From positions 1 to 15,567 of the forward strand of contig JAHZGZ010000179.1 in the NCBI GenBank assembly GCA_019420545.1: DNA of 15,567 nt, given 5' to 3'. The translations under genes were made by a program, and so were the position numbers. Below are positions 7,201 to 13,961 of the stretch, piece after piece (position 1 is the stretch's first letter; every line of letters begins with the position of its first letter). The DNA comes from Bacteroidales bacterium (GTDB lineage Bacteria > Bacteroidota > Bacteroidia > Bacteroidales > Muribaculaceae). Under the pieces are notes generated by a model. That model did not search any database and was not told the origin of the DNA. It saw nothing but the letters and a program-made list of their open reading frames with translations.

Positions 7201-8520
7201 ATGGCACGTTCACGAAGTATCCTCATACTGTCGTCTCTCCCTCCGGAACACTCCGCCGGTCTGGGACTTGACCTGATGAAGGCATTAAGTCTCAACGGAG
7301 ATGAGGTTACCTTCTTCTCCAGATGGCATTCAAAACTGAATTCTCAGCACATAAAAAGCATGCACCGTACGGCCTGGCAGCATCTGGTGTCATTTTTCGT
7401 ATCTAAACGAAGATATCGTAAAATATTCCGTGATGAACTTAAAGGTGCGCCGCTTATAAATGGGATACGCATATTTTATCCAAATGAAAAAAAGCCGCAG
7501 GAATCTACAGGAAGAATCCTTGACCAAATACATGGAAAGTACGATTATATCGTGACATTATTCTGGCAAGGAATGTACAATACCACCACATTGAAGGCAT
7601 TAAGCGACAAGTTCAGATGTCCCGTACTGATATACGCTGTCGATATGGCGTCTATAACCGGAGGATGCTATTATTTCAACAGTTGCAAAGGATATACAAG
7701 ACAATGCGGAGCCTGTCCCGGACTTGATAGCTCCGACCCTTATGACCGTAGCCACACCAATTACATCACAAAGAAAAACAATTATGCGCAATGCAACGCG
7801 TCATTTATTGGAAATACATGGATGACGGGATGCGCGCAACAAAGTAATCTTTTCGATCCCGACCATATCTTCCATTCCGGACTCGTAATGGATAAGAATC
7901 TGTTTTCTCCGGCCCACGATATTGACAAAGTCAGATCTGGCCTCGCAATTTCTCCGGAATACAGATATATATTTTTTGCTCGCTCTGCCGACGATCCTCG
8001 TAAAGGATCATCATATATCATAGAGGCTATAAAAGATATCCGGAAAAAGCTTTCACCTCAGCGGAGTAAGGAGATACTTATCGTAACCGCAGGACACAAC
8101 GATACCATCGGAGAGGCGCTACGGCAGGATGGTGTCCCCGTAATGCACATGGGGATGGTAGATACTCCTACCCTTATAAAACTATATCAGTCATCAACGG
8201 CATTCATAAGCGCCTCAACCGATGATGCAGGACCCTCGATGATAAATCAGTCAATCCTGTGTGGAACTCCTGTAATAAGCTTTGCTACCGGAGTAGCACT
8301 CGATGTAGTGATTGACGGTATATCAGGCTGGCGAATACCCACAGGCAATACCGACTCTCTCTCCGGAGCCATACTTGACTGCATATCAATGTCTGCACAC
8401 GAATACCGTCGTCTTCGCGAATCATCCCGTGAAACCGGCATTGCCCATAATTCTTATGAGGCGATAAGTCGTGATTTCGAAAAAATATACGCAAAATACG
8501 AAACCCATAGTACATTATAA
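7201..8520 (+). CDS. Glycosyltransferase family 4 with Cys motif
   Basis: A 439-residue GT-B enzyme starting immediately after the wecE stop (TAA then ATG), so the last gene of the wecD-wecE transcript. The N-terminal domain begins ILILSSLPPEHSAGLGLDLM. A four-cysteine stretch, C156, C162, C169 and C172 in the pattern TGGCYYFNSC then CGACPGL, is typical of a WcaC-like branch of capsule and LPS glycosyltransferases and may bind metal. The donor side shows DDPRKGSSYI at 264-273. At the usual EX7E element it reads D342-x7-Q350 (DAGPSMINQS, CGTPV), so the second acidic residue is glutamine; I believe this occurs in the subfamily. It is a candidate Fuc4NAc transferase by position only. Confidence 0.85.
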   Translation: MARSRSILILSSLPPEHSAGLGLDLMKALSLNGDEVTFFSRWHSKLNSQHIKSMHRTAWQHLVSFFVSKRRYRKIFRDELKGAPLINGIRIFYPNEKKPQESTGRILDQIHGKYDYIVTLFWQGMYNTTTLKALSDKFRCPVLIYAVDMASITGGCYYFNSCKGYTRQCGACPGLDSSDPYDRSHTNYITKKNNYAQCNASFIGNTWMTGCAQQSNLFDPDHIFHSGLVMDKNLFSPAHDIDKVRSGLAISPEYRYIFFARSADDPRKGSSYIIEAIKDIRKKLSPQRSKEILIVTAGHNDTIGEALRQDGVPVMHMGMVDTPTLIKLYQSSTAFISASTDDAGPSMINQSILCGTPVISFATGVALDVVIDGISGWRIPTGNTDSLSGAILDCISMSAHEYRRLRESSRETGIAHNSYEAISRDFEKIYAKYETHSTL

Positions 8521-8522
8521 TC

Positions 8523-8608
8523 CTATCTTTGGCTACGCCTTAGATACTTTCGCTCGGCAAAGCACAAATAAATTTGGCTTTGCGCTCGACTTATTTGTAT
8601 CTTTGCCG
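8523..8608. repeat. Composite inverted-repeat element before nadB
   Basis: Two nested inverted repeats surround the nadB promoter: CGGCAAAG (8555-8562) with CTTTGCCG (8601-8608), and ACAAATAA (8564-8571) with TTATTTGT (8591-8598). They stack into a 16-bp stem with a 1x2 internal loop. The stretch also starts and ends with the same octamer TATCTTTG (8524-8531 and 8598-8605), and 8525-8545 is a further imperfect palindrome. From memory, very similar sequences recur before genes in Bacteroidales genomes. It could both end the glycan transcript and start nadB. Confidence 0.6.
8573..8605 (+). promoter_or_regulatory. nadB promoter
   Basis: A -33 box TTTG at 8573-8576 and a -7 box TATCTTTG at 8598-8605, followed by C, are 21 nt apart, matching the Bacteroides consensus. 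The predicted start is near 8612, giving a leader of about 35 nt before ATG 8647. A 15-codon open frame starting with ATG at 8616 lies in this leader and ends at 8663, inside nadB. Confidence 0.7.
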
Positions 8609-8646
8609 TTGCAACATGAAAATATCATTAGCTGTATTTCTTTGCT

Positions 8647-10212
8647 ATGACCTACGAATATGATTATCTGGTGATTGGCTCAGGCATTGCCGGTATGAGC
8701 TTTGCACTGAAAGTAGCCGCTACAGGACGTGTAGCGCTTATATGCAAGACCAAACTCGAAGAGGCCAACACTTTCTTTGCCCAGGGAGGAGTGGCTTCCG
8801 TGACAAACCTCGAGGTCGACGACTTCGAAAAGCATATCAACGACACAATGATTGCCGGCGACTGGCTGTCGGATCCCGTAGCCGTAAGAAAGGTTGTAAC
8901 CGAAGCTCCGGCCCAGATACGCGAGCTTATAGGCTGGGGCGTGGATTTCGACAAGAAAGACGACGGTACATTCGACCTTCACCGCGAAGGCGGCCACTCG
9001 GAGTTCCGCATTCTCCACCATGCCGACAACACCGGCGCCGAGATACAGGAATCACTTATCAAGGCCGTACGCGCCAACCCCAACATCGACATATTCGAGG
9101 ATCATTTCGCAATTGAAATCATCACCCAGCATCATCTGGGCAAGATAGTGACGCGCCGCACACCCGACATCACGTGCTACGGCGCATACGTGCTCAACCC
9201 CGCGACAGGGAAGGTCGACACTTTCCTGGCACGTGTCACACTTATGGCAACCGGAGGTGTCGGCGCCGTATATACCACTACAACCAATCCCCTCGTGGCC
9301 ACCGGCGACGGCATAGCGATGGTATACCGCGCCAAGGGAACCGTAAAGGATATGGAATTCATCCAGTTCCACCCCACAGCTCTCTTCCATCCCGGCGACC
9401 GTCCCTCGTTCCTCATCACCGAGGCCATGCGCGGCTACGGCGCCGTGCTGCGCAATCTCAAAGGCGAGGAGTTCATGCAGAAGTACGACCCGCGCCTGTC
9501 GCTCGCTCCGCGCGACATTGTGGCACGCGCAATCGACTCGGAGATGAAGCTCCATGGCGACGACCATGTGTATCTCGACGTCACCCACAAAGATCCCGAG
9601 GAGACACGCCATCACTTCCCCAACATCTACGCAAAGTGCCTGTCGCTCGGAATCGACATAACGAAAGATTACATCCCCGTGGCTCCCGCAGCCCACTATC
9701 TCTGCGGCGGCATCAAGGTCGACACCAACGGTGAGTCGTCGATCGGACGCCTGTATGCCGTGGGCGAATGCTCGTGCACGGGTCTGCACGGCGGCAACCG
9801 CCTGGCGTCCAATTCATTGATTGAGGCCGTAGTATACGCCGACGCGGCTGCACGCCATGCCATGTCGGTGAAGGACGGCTATGCCTACCGTACCGACGTG
9901 CCCGAATGGAACGACGAAGGCACGCGCCACCCCGAGGAGATGGTGCTGATAACCCAGAGCATAAAGGAGGTAGGGCAGATTATGTCGACCTACGTTGGTA
10001 TCGTGCGTTCCGACCTGCGCCTGAAGCGCGCGTGGAACCGTCTTGACATTCTCTATGAGGAGACCGAGCGACTGTTCAAATGCTCCAAGGCGTCGCGCGA
10101 GATATGCGAGCTGCGCAACATCATCAACGTGGGCTACCTGATCATGCGTCAGGCTATGGAGCGCAAAGAGTCGCGCGGGCTGCACTACACCGTCGACTAT
10201 CCCCACAAATAA
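8647..10212 (+). CDS. nadB: L-aspartate oxidase
   Basis: A 521-residue FAD flavoprotein that oxidises L-aspartate to iminoaspartate, the first step of de novo NAD synthesis. It reads GSGIAGMSFA for the FAD-binding loop (residues 11-20), NTFFAQGGVA at 41-50, and the residues matching the E. coli active site: H242 in FHPTALF, R289 in LAPRDIVARA, H350 in APAAHYLCGG and R385 in GNRLASNSLIEA. HREGGHSE at 112-119 and the helical C-terminal domain are as expected, and the length is normal. nadA and nadC are not in the window. The gene is visibly richer in G+C than the minus-strand block to the right. Confidence 0.97.
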   Translation: MTYEYDYLVIGSGIAGMSFALKVAATGRVALICKTKLEEANTFFAQGGVASVTNLEVDDFEKHINDTMIAGDWLSDPVAVRKVVTEAPAQIRELIGWGVDFDKKDDGTFDLHREGGHSEFRILHHADNTGAEIQESLIKAVRANPNIDIFEDHFAIEIITQHHLGKIVTRRTPDITCYGAYVLNPATGKVDTFLARVTLMATGGVGAVYTTTTNPLVATGDGIAMVYRAKGTVKDMEFIQFHPTALFHPGDRPSFLITEAMRGYGAVLRNLKGEEFMQKYDPRLSLAPRDIVARAIDSEMKLHGDDHVYLDVTHKDPEETRHHFPNIYAKCLSLGIDITKDYIPVAPAAHYLCGGIKVDTNGESSIGRLYAVGECSCTGLHGGNRLASNSLIEAVVYADAAARHAMSVKDGYAYRTDVPEWNDEGTRHPEEMVLITQSIKEVGQIMSTYVGIVRSDLRLKRAWNRLDILYEETERLFKCSKASREICELRNIINVGYLIMRQAMERKESRGLHYTVDYPHK

Positions 10213-10218
10213 TTTTCC

Positions 10219-10239
10219 CGGCAGATCCCTACTCTGCTG
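10219..10239 (+). terminator. Weak hairpin after nadB
   Basis: GCAGA (10221-10225) pairs with TCTGC (10233-10237), extended outward by a G-T and a C-G pair, and is followed by GATTTTCTT. It is a weak intrinsic terminator candidate in the 68-nt gap before the DUF4294 gene. Confidence 0.3.
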
Positions 10240-10280
10240 ATTTTCTTGAACTTTTTAAGCCTGTAGAGCATTCATTCTGC

Positions 10281-10934
10281 ATGAAGCGTGTTTTATGTGC
10301 CATATTATTGCTGTGGACTTGTACCGTCGGCGTATTTGCGCAGGATAGTGCAACGGCGAATGTGGCAGGAGTGCTCGACGAGCCTACCCTCAAAGACGCG
10401 CGCATACCGCTCGTGCGCGGTCGCTACCACTTCGTCACCGAAGAGGGCGACACAGCCATGATGGTGGTGCTCAACAATATCACTTACTATCCCCCGCTGA
10501 AGTTCAAGAACAAGAAGCAGGAACAATTCTACTGGCGCACCGTACGCGACGTGAAACGCACCCTACCCTATGCCAAACTGATAGCCGAGACAATCCTCGA
10601 GACCTACGAGTATATCGAGACCTTCCCGACACAGGAAGAGCGCCAGAAACATCTACAGCAGATGGAGAAAGAGGTGTTCAACCAGTATAAGCCACAGCTG
10701 AAGAAATTCACAAAATCACAGGGGAAGATGCTGGTTAAGCTCATCACCCGTGAGACCAACCAGTCGTCGTACTCGATTCTGAAAGCGTTTTTAGGCACAT
10801 TTCGCGCCGGATTCTGGCAGACATTCGGCCGATTCTTCGGTGTAAATCTCAAAAGCGATTTCCGCCCCGACAAAAATGCCGAAGACGCTATAATCGAGCG
10901 CGTATGCGTCCTCGTCGAGCAAGGTATGCTGTGA
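10281..10934 (+). CDS. DUF4294 domain protein, secreted
   Basis: A 217-residue protein that I recognise as the DUF4294 family, widespread in Bacteroidota and without a known function. Residues 1-20 form a Sec signal peptide (basic KR, then a hydrophobic stretch ending VGVFA before QDS), so it is periplasmic or envelope-located. The mature part carries the conserved stretches KFKNKKQEQFYWRTVRDVKRTLP, written here as KFKNKKQEQ then FYWRTVRDVKR, followed by PYAKLIAET, KFTKSQGKMLVKLITRE, KAFLGTFRAGFW and the end ERVCVLVEQGML. I chose ATG 10281 because it yields the signal peptide; the frame is open back to 10080, but that is shadow sequence in nadB. It sits 68 nt behind nadB and may be co-transcribed with it. 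Confidence 0.85.
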   Translation: MKRVLCAILLLWTCTVGVFAQDSATANVAGVLDEPTLKDARIPLVRGRYHFVTEEGDTAMMVVLNNITYYPPLKFKNKKQEQFYWRTVRDVKRTLPYAKLIAETILETYEYIETFPTQEERQKHLQQMEKEVFNQYKPQLKKFTKSQGKMLVKLITRETNQSSYSILKAFLGTFRAGFWQTFGRFFGVNLKSDFRPDKNAEDAIIERVCVLVEQGML

Positions 10935-10980
10935 TATACCTTTCCCGATAAAACTATTCTGAACCTTCTTTAAAACTACT

Positions 10981-11495
10981 TTATAGGTTGCGCAGCGCCG
11001 ACAGCATTCCGCCACATCTCCACGTGTCAAAGAGCGCTGTGCCTGCAATTCACGGGCAAAATCGCGCACTATATTCTGTACACCGGTGTGGGCGAACACG
11101 CGGTCGAGATACGAATAGCTGCGGTCAAACAGACGGTGTATCTCATCCGTTTCGAGCGAACATGCGTCGGCTCCCTCCTGCTCCAGACATTCGAGAAGAG
11201 CACCTCGGGTAGCGCTGTCGGGCGCCACGTTACGCCGCATGTAGTGGCGGCACATCACATTACCTATCATCATACCCATCGAAGCCTGGTAGCGCTTCAG
11301 AATGTACTGCCAGGCTACTTTAGCCGACAAGCGGGGATTTCCCGAAAAATAATACTCGGGCACGAATTCTATATTGTCGTCGGCATCGATGTCAATGCGT
11401 GCCAGCATATCGTCGGCATCCCAGATTACAAGACTTACGGCCATTCCTGTTACGCCGTAACACTTGTCCTGTTCGTCGCTATATTTCAGTTCCAT
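10981..11495 (-). CDS. Conserved hypothetical protein, probably frameshifted near its end
   Basis: The reading frame opens at 11495 (MELKYSDEQDKCYGVTGMAV) and as it stands runs 234 residues to 10791, across the end of the convergent DUF4294 gene. After residue 163 the translation turns into an unlikely ECCRRC run. Adding one A after GCGGA, at about 11007-11008, restores EMLSALRNL and a stop at 10981-10983. That gives 171 residues and leaves 46 nt between the convergent genes. I recall uncharacterised Bacteroidales proteins of this length with the features SGNPRLSAK, SMGMMIGNVMCRHY, SLETDEIHRLFDRSY and RVFAHTGVQ, but have no function for them. No signal peptide or membrane segment is evident. 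Confidence 0.7.
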
Positions 11496-11502
11496 AGTCT
11501 GC

Positions 11503-11613
11503 TTAAAGTAGTCTTTTCCAGTTTAATACTTTGCTATGCATGTGCTTGGCAAAACAGTTGCATGCTTTTTGCCGGCCGCACGCATCCGCATAGTCTATGT
11601 AGGTAAAGCCCAT
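11503..11613 (-). CDS. Possible small ORF or leader peptide, 36 residues
   Basis: An open frame from ATG at 11613-11611 ends seven bases before the start of the 11495 gene. It encodes MGFTYIDYADACGRQKAC and ends in VLNWKRLL. It begins about 20 nt after the start expected from the promoter at 11641-11672, and an AAGAAGGG-type purine stretch lies before it. The frame is open further upstream (to 11718), but that part lies before the promoter. It could be a small protein, a leader peptide, or chance. Confidence 0.25.
   Translation of the reverse strand: MGFTYIDYADACGRQKACNCFAKHMHSKVLNWKRLL
11548..11573. repeat. Inverted repeat in the leader of the 11495 gene
   Basis: GGCAAAA (11548-11554) and TTTTGCC (11567-11573) are exact reverse complements with a 12-nt loop. 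On the minus strand it would be a hairpin in the leader RNA, inside the possible small ORF. Confidence 0.35.
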
Positions 11614-11640
11614 AATCGGCCTACCCTTCTTATTAAACAT

Positions 11641-11672
11641 CAAATATAACCAATTGTATCGCGCGCAGCAAA
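11641..11672 (-). promoter_or_regulatory. Minus-strand promoter for the 11495 gene
   Basis: Read on the minus strand, a -33 box TTTG at 11672-11669 is followed after 20 nt by a -7 box TATATTTG at 11648-11641, an exact fit to the Bacteroides consensus. Transcription would start near 11634, leaving a leader of about 140 nt before ATG 11495. Confidence 0.6.
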
Positions 11673-11721
11673 CTTTATCCCGATTTTTTCTACTGTTACT
11701 TGGCTTTTTCGCAACCAATGA

Positions 11722-11747
11722 ACTTTTTTGGAGCGCTTAAAAAAAGT
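11722..11747. terminator. AT-rich hairpin after the GT2 gene
   Basis: ACTTTTTT (11722-11729) and AAAAAAGT (11740-11747) are exact reverse complements around a 10-nt loop containing the palindrome AGCGCT. Read on the minus strand it lies 19 nt beyond the GT2 stop, and a run of seven T precedes the loop. It is a plausible, if weak, terminator and could work in either direction. Confidence 0.4.
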
Positions 11748-11765
11748 GTTCCGCACAGCACATAG

Positions 11766-12800
11766 CTACTTTTTCAGCCGTGCGATCAGCCTTGAACCCA
11801 CCGCTCCACATACGTCAGAACCAAAAAACGACAATAGAATGCCCAGCTTATTCTTTCTTCTGACATGAGGATTTATCAGCGATCCCATCCGTAGACGCTT
11901 GATCTGTCGCCAGCATTCAGCCTTTACCAGCTCATATGCATGAGCATCGTAATTTTCGGTAGAAGTTGCGCCATTCTCAACATGCCTACAATGTTTCCAC
12001 AGCTGCATATAGATGTCAAAATTCGCGCTCAGACGTCTGTCACGCGCCGCTCTTAGGAAACCTTTATTTCCGTTTTCCGCAGCTCTCTCCTCTATTTCCC
12101 GCGTAACATCAAGCACATCCAGTCTGTGCCGCGAGAATGTCTCCATAGTACTCCCCTCCCTCTTTCTATAAAAGTACAGCGGAGCATCACACAGCCCGAC
12201 CCTCTTCGACTTCGGCATTTTCTCCAGCACCCTTGCCATCCATTCAAGATCCTCATAAAGTATCCCCTCCTTAAACCATATCCCCTCAATAACTTCCCTC
12301 CTGAACAGTTTTCCCCATGCAGAATTAATCATATGTCCATTTTGATAAAGCATTTCAGTCAAAGCATCATATGGAAGATAATGATACTTTTCTGTCATCA
12401 CACAATTTACCAAAGGAATATCATCACTGAAGCGCAGAAATCCCACTCCCGTAATGAAATACTCCTTACGTTTTGCCAGCTCCATCAATGTCTCGAGATA
12501 TTTAGGATGTATAACGTCATCGCTGTCAACAAATGTTACATATTCTCCTTTTGCAACCTCCAATCCAGCATTGCGAGCCGAAGAAAGTCCTCCGTTCTCT
12601 TTCTGTATCAATCGATATCGGTTATCTCTTTCCACCCATTGCCTACATATCTCACCGCTCCTGTCTGTCGAGCCATCATCAACCATCACAACCTCAAAAT
12701 CCCCATACGTCTGCACTGCTATCGATTCCAGACATTCATCCAGAAACTCCTCCACATTCCATACCGGTACAATTACAGATATTATAACTCTCTCAGTCAT
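11766..12800 (-). CDS. Glycosyltransferase family 2
   Basis: A 344-residue inverting GT-A enzyme of the EpsJ/WcaA type seen in capsule and exopolysaccharide loci. ISVIVPVWNVEEFLDECLES opens the nucleotide-binding domain, D41-D42 lie in VVMVDDGSTD, GGLSSARNAGL is at 70-80, and the metal-binding DSDD at 92-95 sits in YVTFVDSDD. LYEDLEWMARVLE in the middle matches the acceptor-side ED motif of this group. The basic C-terminus (RRKNKLGILLSFFG) may touch the membrane. It starts directly after the acyltransferase stop, so the two form one unit. It is only distantly related to the two plus-strand GT2 enzymes. Confidence 0.9.
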   Translation of the reverse strand: MTERVIISVIVPVWNVEEFLDECLESIAVQTYGDFEVVMVDDGSTDRSGEICRQWVERDNRYRLIQKENGGLSSARNAGLEVAKGEYVTFVDSDDVIHPKYLETLMELAKRKEYFITGVGFLRFSDDIPLVNCVMTEKYHYLPYDALTEMLYQNGHMINSAWGKLFRREVIEGIWFKEGILYEDLEWMARVLEKMPKSKRVGLCDAPLYFYRKREGSTMETFSRHRLDVLDVTREIEERAAENGNKGFLRAARDRRLSANFDIYMQLWKHCRHVENGATSTENYDAHAYELVKAECWRQIKRLRMGSLINPHVRRKNKLGILLSFFGSDVCGAVGSRLIARLKK

Positions 12801-13832
12801 TTATTTAAATGTTTTATTGGGATTATGTCCAAGAATCCAAAGCATACCTCTTGCAATAGAACTTGATACAGAATATCTGTGCAATATTTTACCTATTGAC
12901 CAAGGAATATATATACTCGTCAGAAGAGCTATCACAGTATATACCCACCATGGAAAATCAGTATAATGATGAAGTATCTGCTGTGAGAACACACATGTAA
13001 ACCAGGACAGCAGATACATCATATAATTGTAACCTTCAAGATGTTTCCACCCAAGCGGCCATTCACATACAATAAGAGCCAATGAAACAAGCATTCCAAG
13101 TCCGGATACAGAACAGACAAGCCTTAAAACATCAGGTAAATCATCTACATAAAACAAAGTCAGCCATATGGCAGCACAGATACCTCCAAACCACCATTTA
13201 CCAAATAACCTGTCTATTTCCTGTTTCCATTTACCATATGCTATCCCACAAAGAAAAAAAACAGCCAACCCTGCCGTACGACCTATCCCCATAAAAGTCC
13301 AAGCCCACTGATTAACGTAAAAGTATCCTATAATTGAAAGTACTCCTCCGGCTAAAAAGAATACTGAAATTCTATTTCTGCACAACTTCAACCCTATAAA
13401 GACAACACAAAGCAATACAAATATTACAGGTAGAAACCATAGAAATACAATAGTGAGCTTATCCGAAAAGAATATTGACGATATAAATGAGTTCATATCC
13501 ATACTCACCTCATCGTCGGCATAACCCGACATCATAGCTCTTGGAACAAAAGTTATGATTGTAAGAAAAAAATATGGTATAAGCAGACGCTGCGATTTAT
13601 TTTTTACGAAATCAACAAATGTAATGGTGTTACCCTTCCGCAACATTGAAATCATAAAAAGAAATCCCGAGATAAATACAAACAAAGGCATTCTTACAGT
13701 CTGGAAAAGACGATAAAACCAAAATTGATGAAAATCTCCCGGATATTCATGTAAAGAATGGCCCAGAATAACTAATATTACTCCGAGAATCTGTAAAAAA
13801 GAGATGAATTTTATTCTTTCCGTCTGTGCCAT
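12801..13832 (-). CDS. Acyltransferase family 3, integral membrane
   Basis: A 343-residue protein with about ten hydrophobic segments, of the acyltransferase-3 (OafA/NodX, fucose O-acetylase-like) family. These enzymes usually O-acetylate surface sugars with acetyl groups brought across the inner membrane. Family marks are the first segment ending in ILGHS (H25 as the likely catalytic histidine), then RMPLFVFISGFLF at 47-59, and the basic loop KNKSQRLLIPYFFL. Many relatives have FHMP in place of VRMP. No promoter of the usual type is visible in the 129 bp upstream, where a long hairpin lies. The stop is immediately followed by the GT2 ATG, so both probably act on the same glycan. Confidence 0.85.
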   Translation of the reverse strand: MAQTERIKFISFLQILGVILVILGHSLHEYPGDFHQFWFYRLFQTVRMPLFVFISGFLFMISMLRKGNTITFVDFVKNKSQRLLIPYFFLTIITFVPRAMMSGYADDEVSMDMNSFISSIFFSDKLTIVFLWFLPVIFVLLCVVFIGLKLCRNRISVFFLAGGVLSIIGYFYVNQWAWTFMGIGRTAGLAVFFLCGIAYGKWKQEIDRLFGKWWFGGICAAIWLTLFYVDDLPDVLRLVCSVSGLGMLVSLALIVCEWPLGWKHLEGYNYMMYLLSWFTCVFSQQILHHYTDFPWWVYTVIALLTSIYIPWSIGKILHRYSVSSSIARGMLWILGHNPNKTFK

Positions 13833-13847
13833 CTATATCCATCAATA

Positions 13848-13918
13848 TACGCGACGCTGCCGCGTTACATCCATCATATCATTCTTCTTATGATGATGCA
13901 ACGCGGTAGTGTCGCGTA
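13848..13918. repeat. Long near-perfect hairpin between porZ and the acyltransferase
   Basis: Arms 13848-13866 (TACGCGACGCTGCCGCGTT) and 13900-13918 pair over 19 positions, with only two G-T wobbles in plus-strand RNA. The stem continues after an A/C mismatch with three pairs, a one-base bulge and seven pairs (13872-13878 with 13889-13895), closing on a 10-nt loop. In total it makes about 29 bp. There is no T run after it in either direction, so it is not a classic intrinsic terminator. It could be a transcript-end stabiliser, an attenuator or a dispersed palindromic element. Confidence 0.75.
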
Positions 13919-13938
13919 CATACTTCAGATAGTTTTAC

Positions 13939-13949
13939 AATGATATGAT
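13939..13949. repeat. Segment complementary to the hairpin loop region
   Basis: AATGATATGAT at 13939-13949 is the exact reverse complement of 13873-13883, which forms the upper stem and loop of the hairpin at 13848-13918. The two pairings exclude each other, so the RNA could switch between them. It lies 13 nt beyond the porZ stop on the minus strand. Confidence 0.45.
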
Positions 13950-13961
13950 TGCATCTATTAT

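Noticed and set aside
822..8520. A complete capsule or O-antigen locus
   Set aside because: No Wzx flippase, Wzy polymerase, initiating transferase or chain-length regulator is present, so only a partial glycan assembly set can be claimed.
9052..9789. 245-codon open frame antisense to nadB
   Set aside because: It mirrors a GC-rich, clearly functional nadB. The predicted protein is rich in Cys, His and Val without any recognisable domain.
10080..10280. Upstream extension of the DUF4294 frame
   Set aside because: It overlaps the end of nadB and would bury the signal peptide that begins at ATG 10281.
11088..11606. 172-codon plus-strand frame opposite the 11495 gene
   Set aside because: The minus-strand frame shows recognisable conserved stretches and a promoter, and the plus-strand frame shows neither.
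12126..12866. 246-codon plus-strand frame opposite the GT2 and acyltransferase genes
   Set aside because: Its sequence is Ser-, His- and Ile-rich with no domain, as expected from the antisense of the two well-supported genes.
13848..13918. Invertible promoter like those of Bacteroides capsule loci
   Set aside because: The known invertible segments carry a promoter between arms well over 100 bp apart. Here only 33 nt lie between the arms, they are themselves palindromic, and they hold no TAnnTTTG box. No recombinase gene is nearby.
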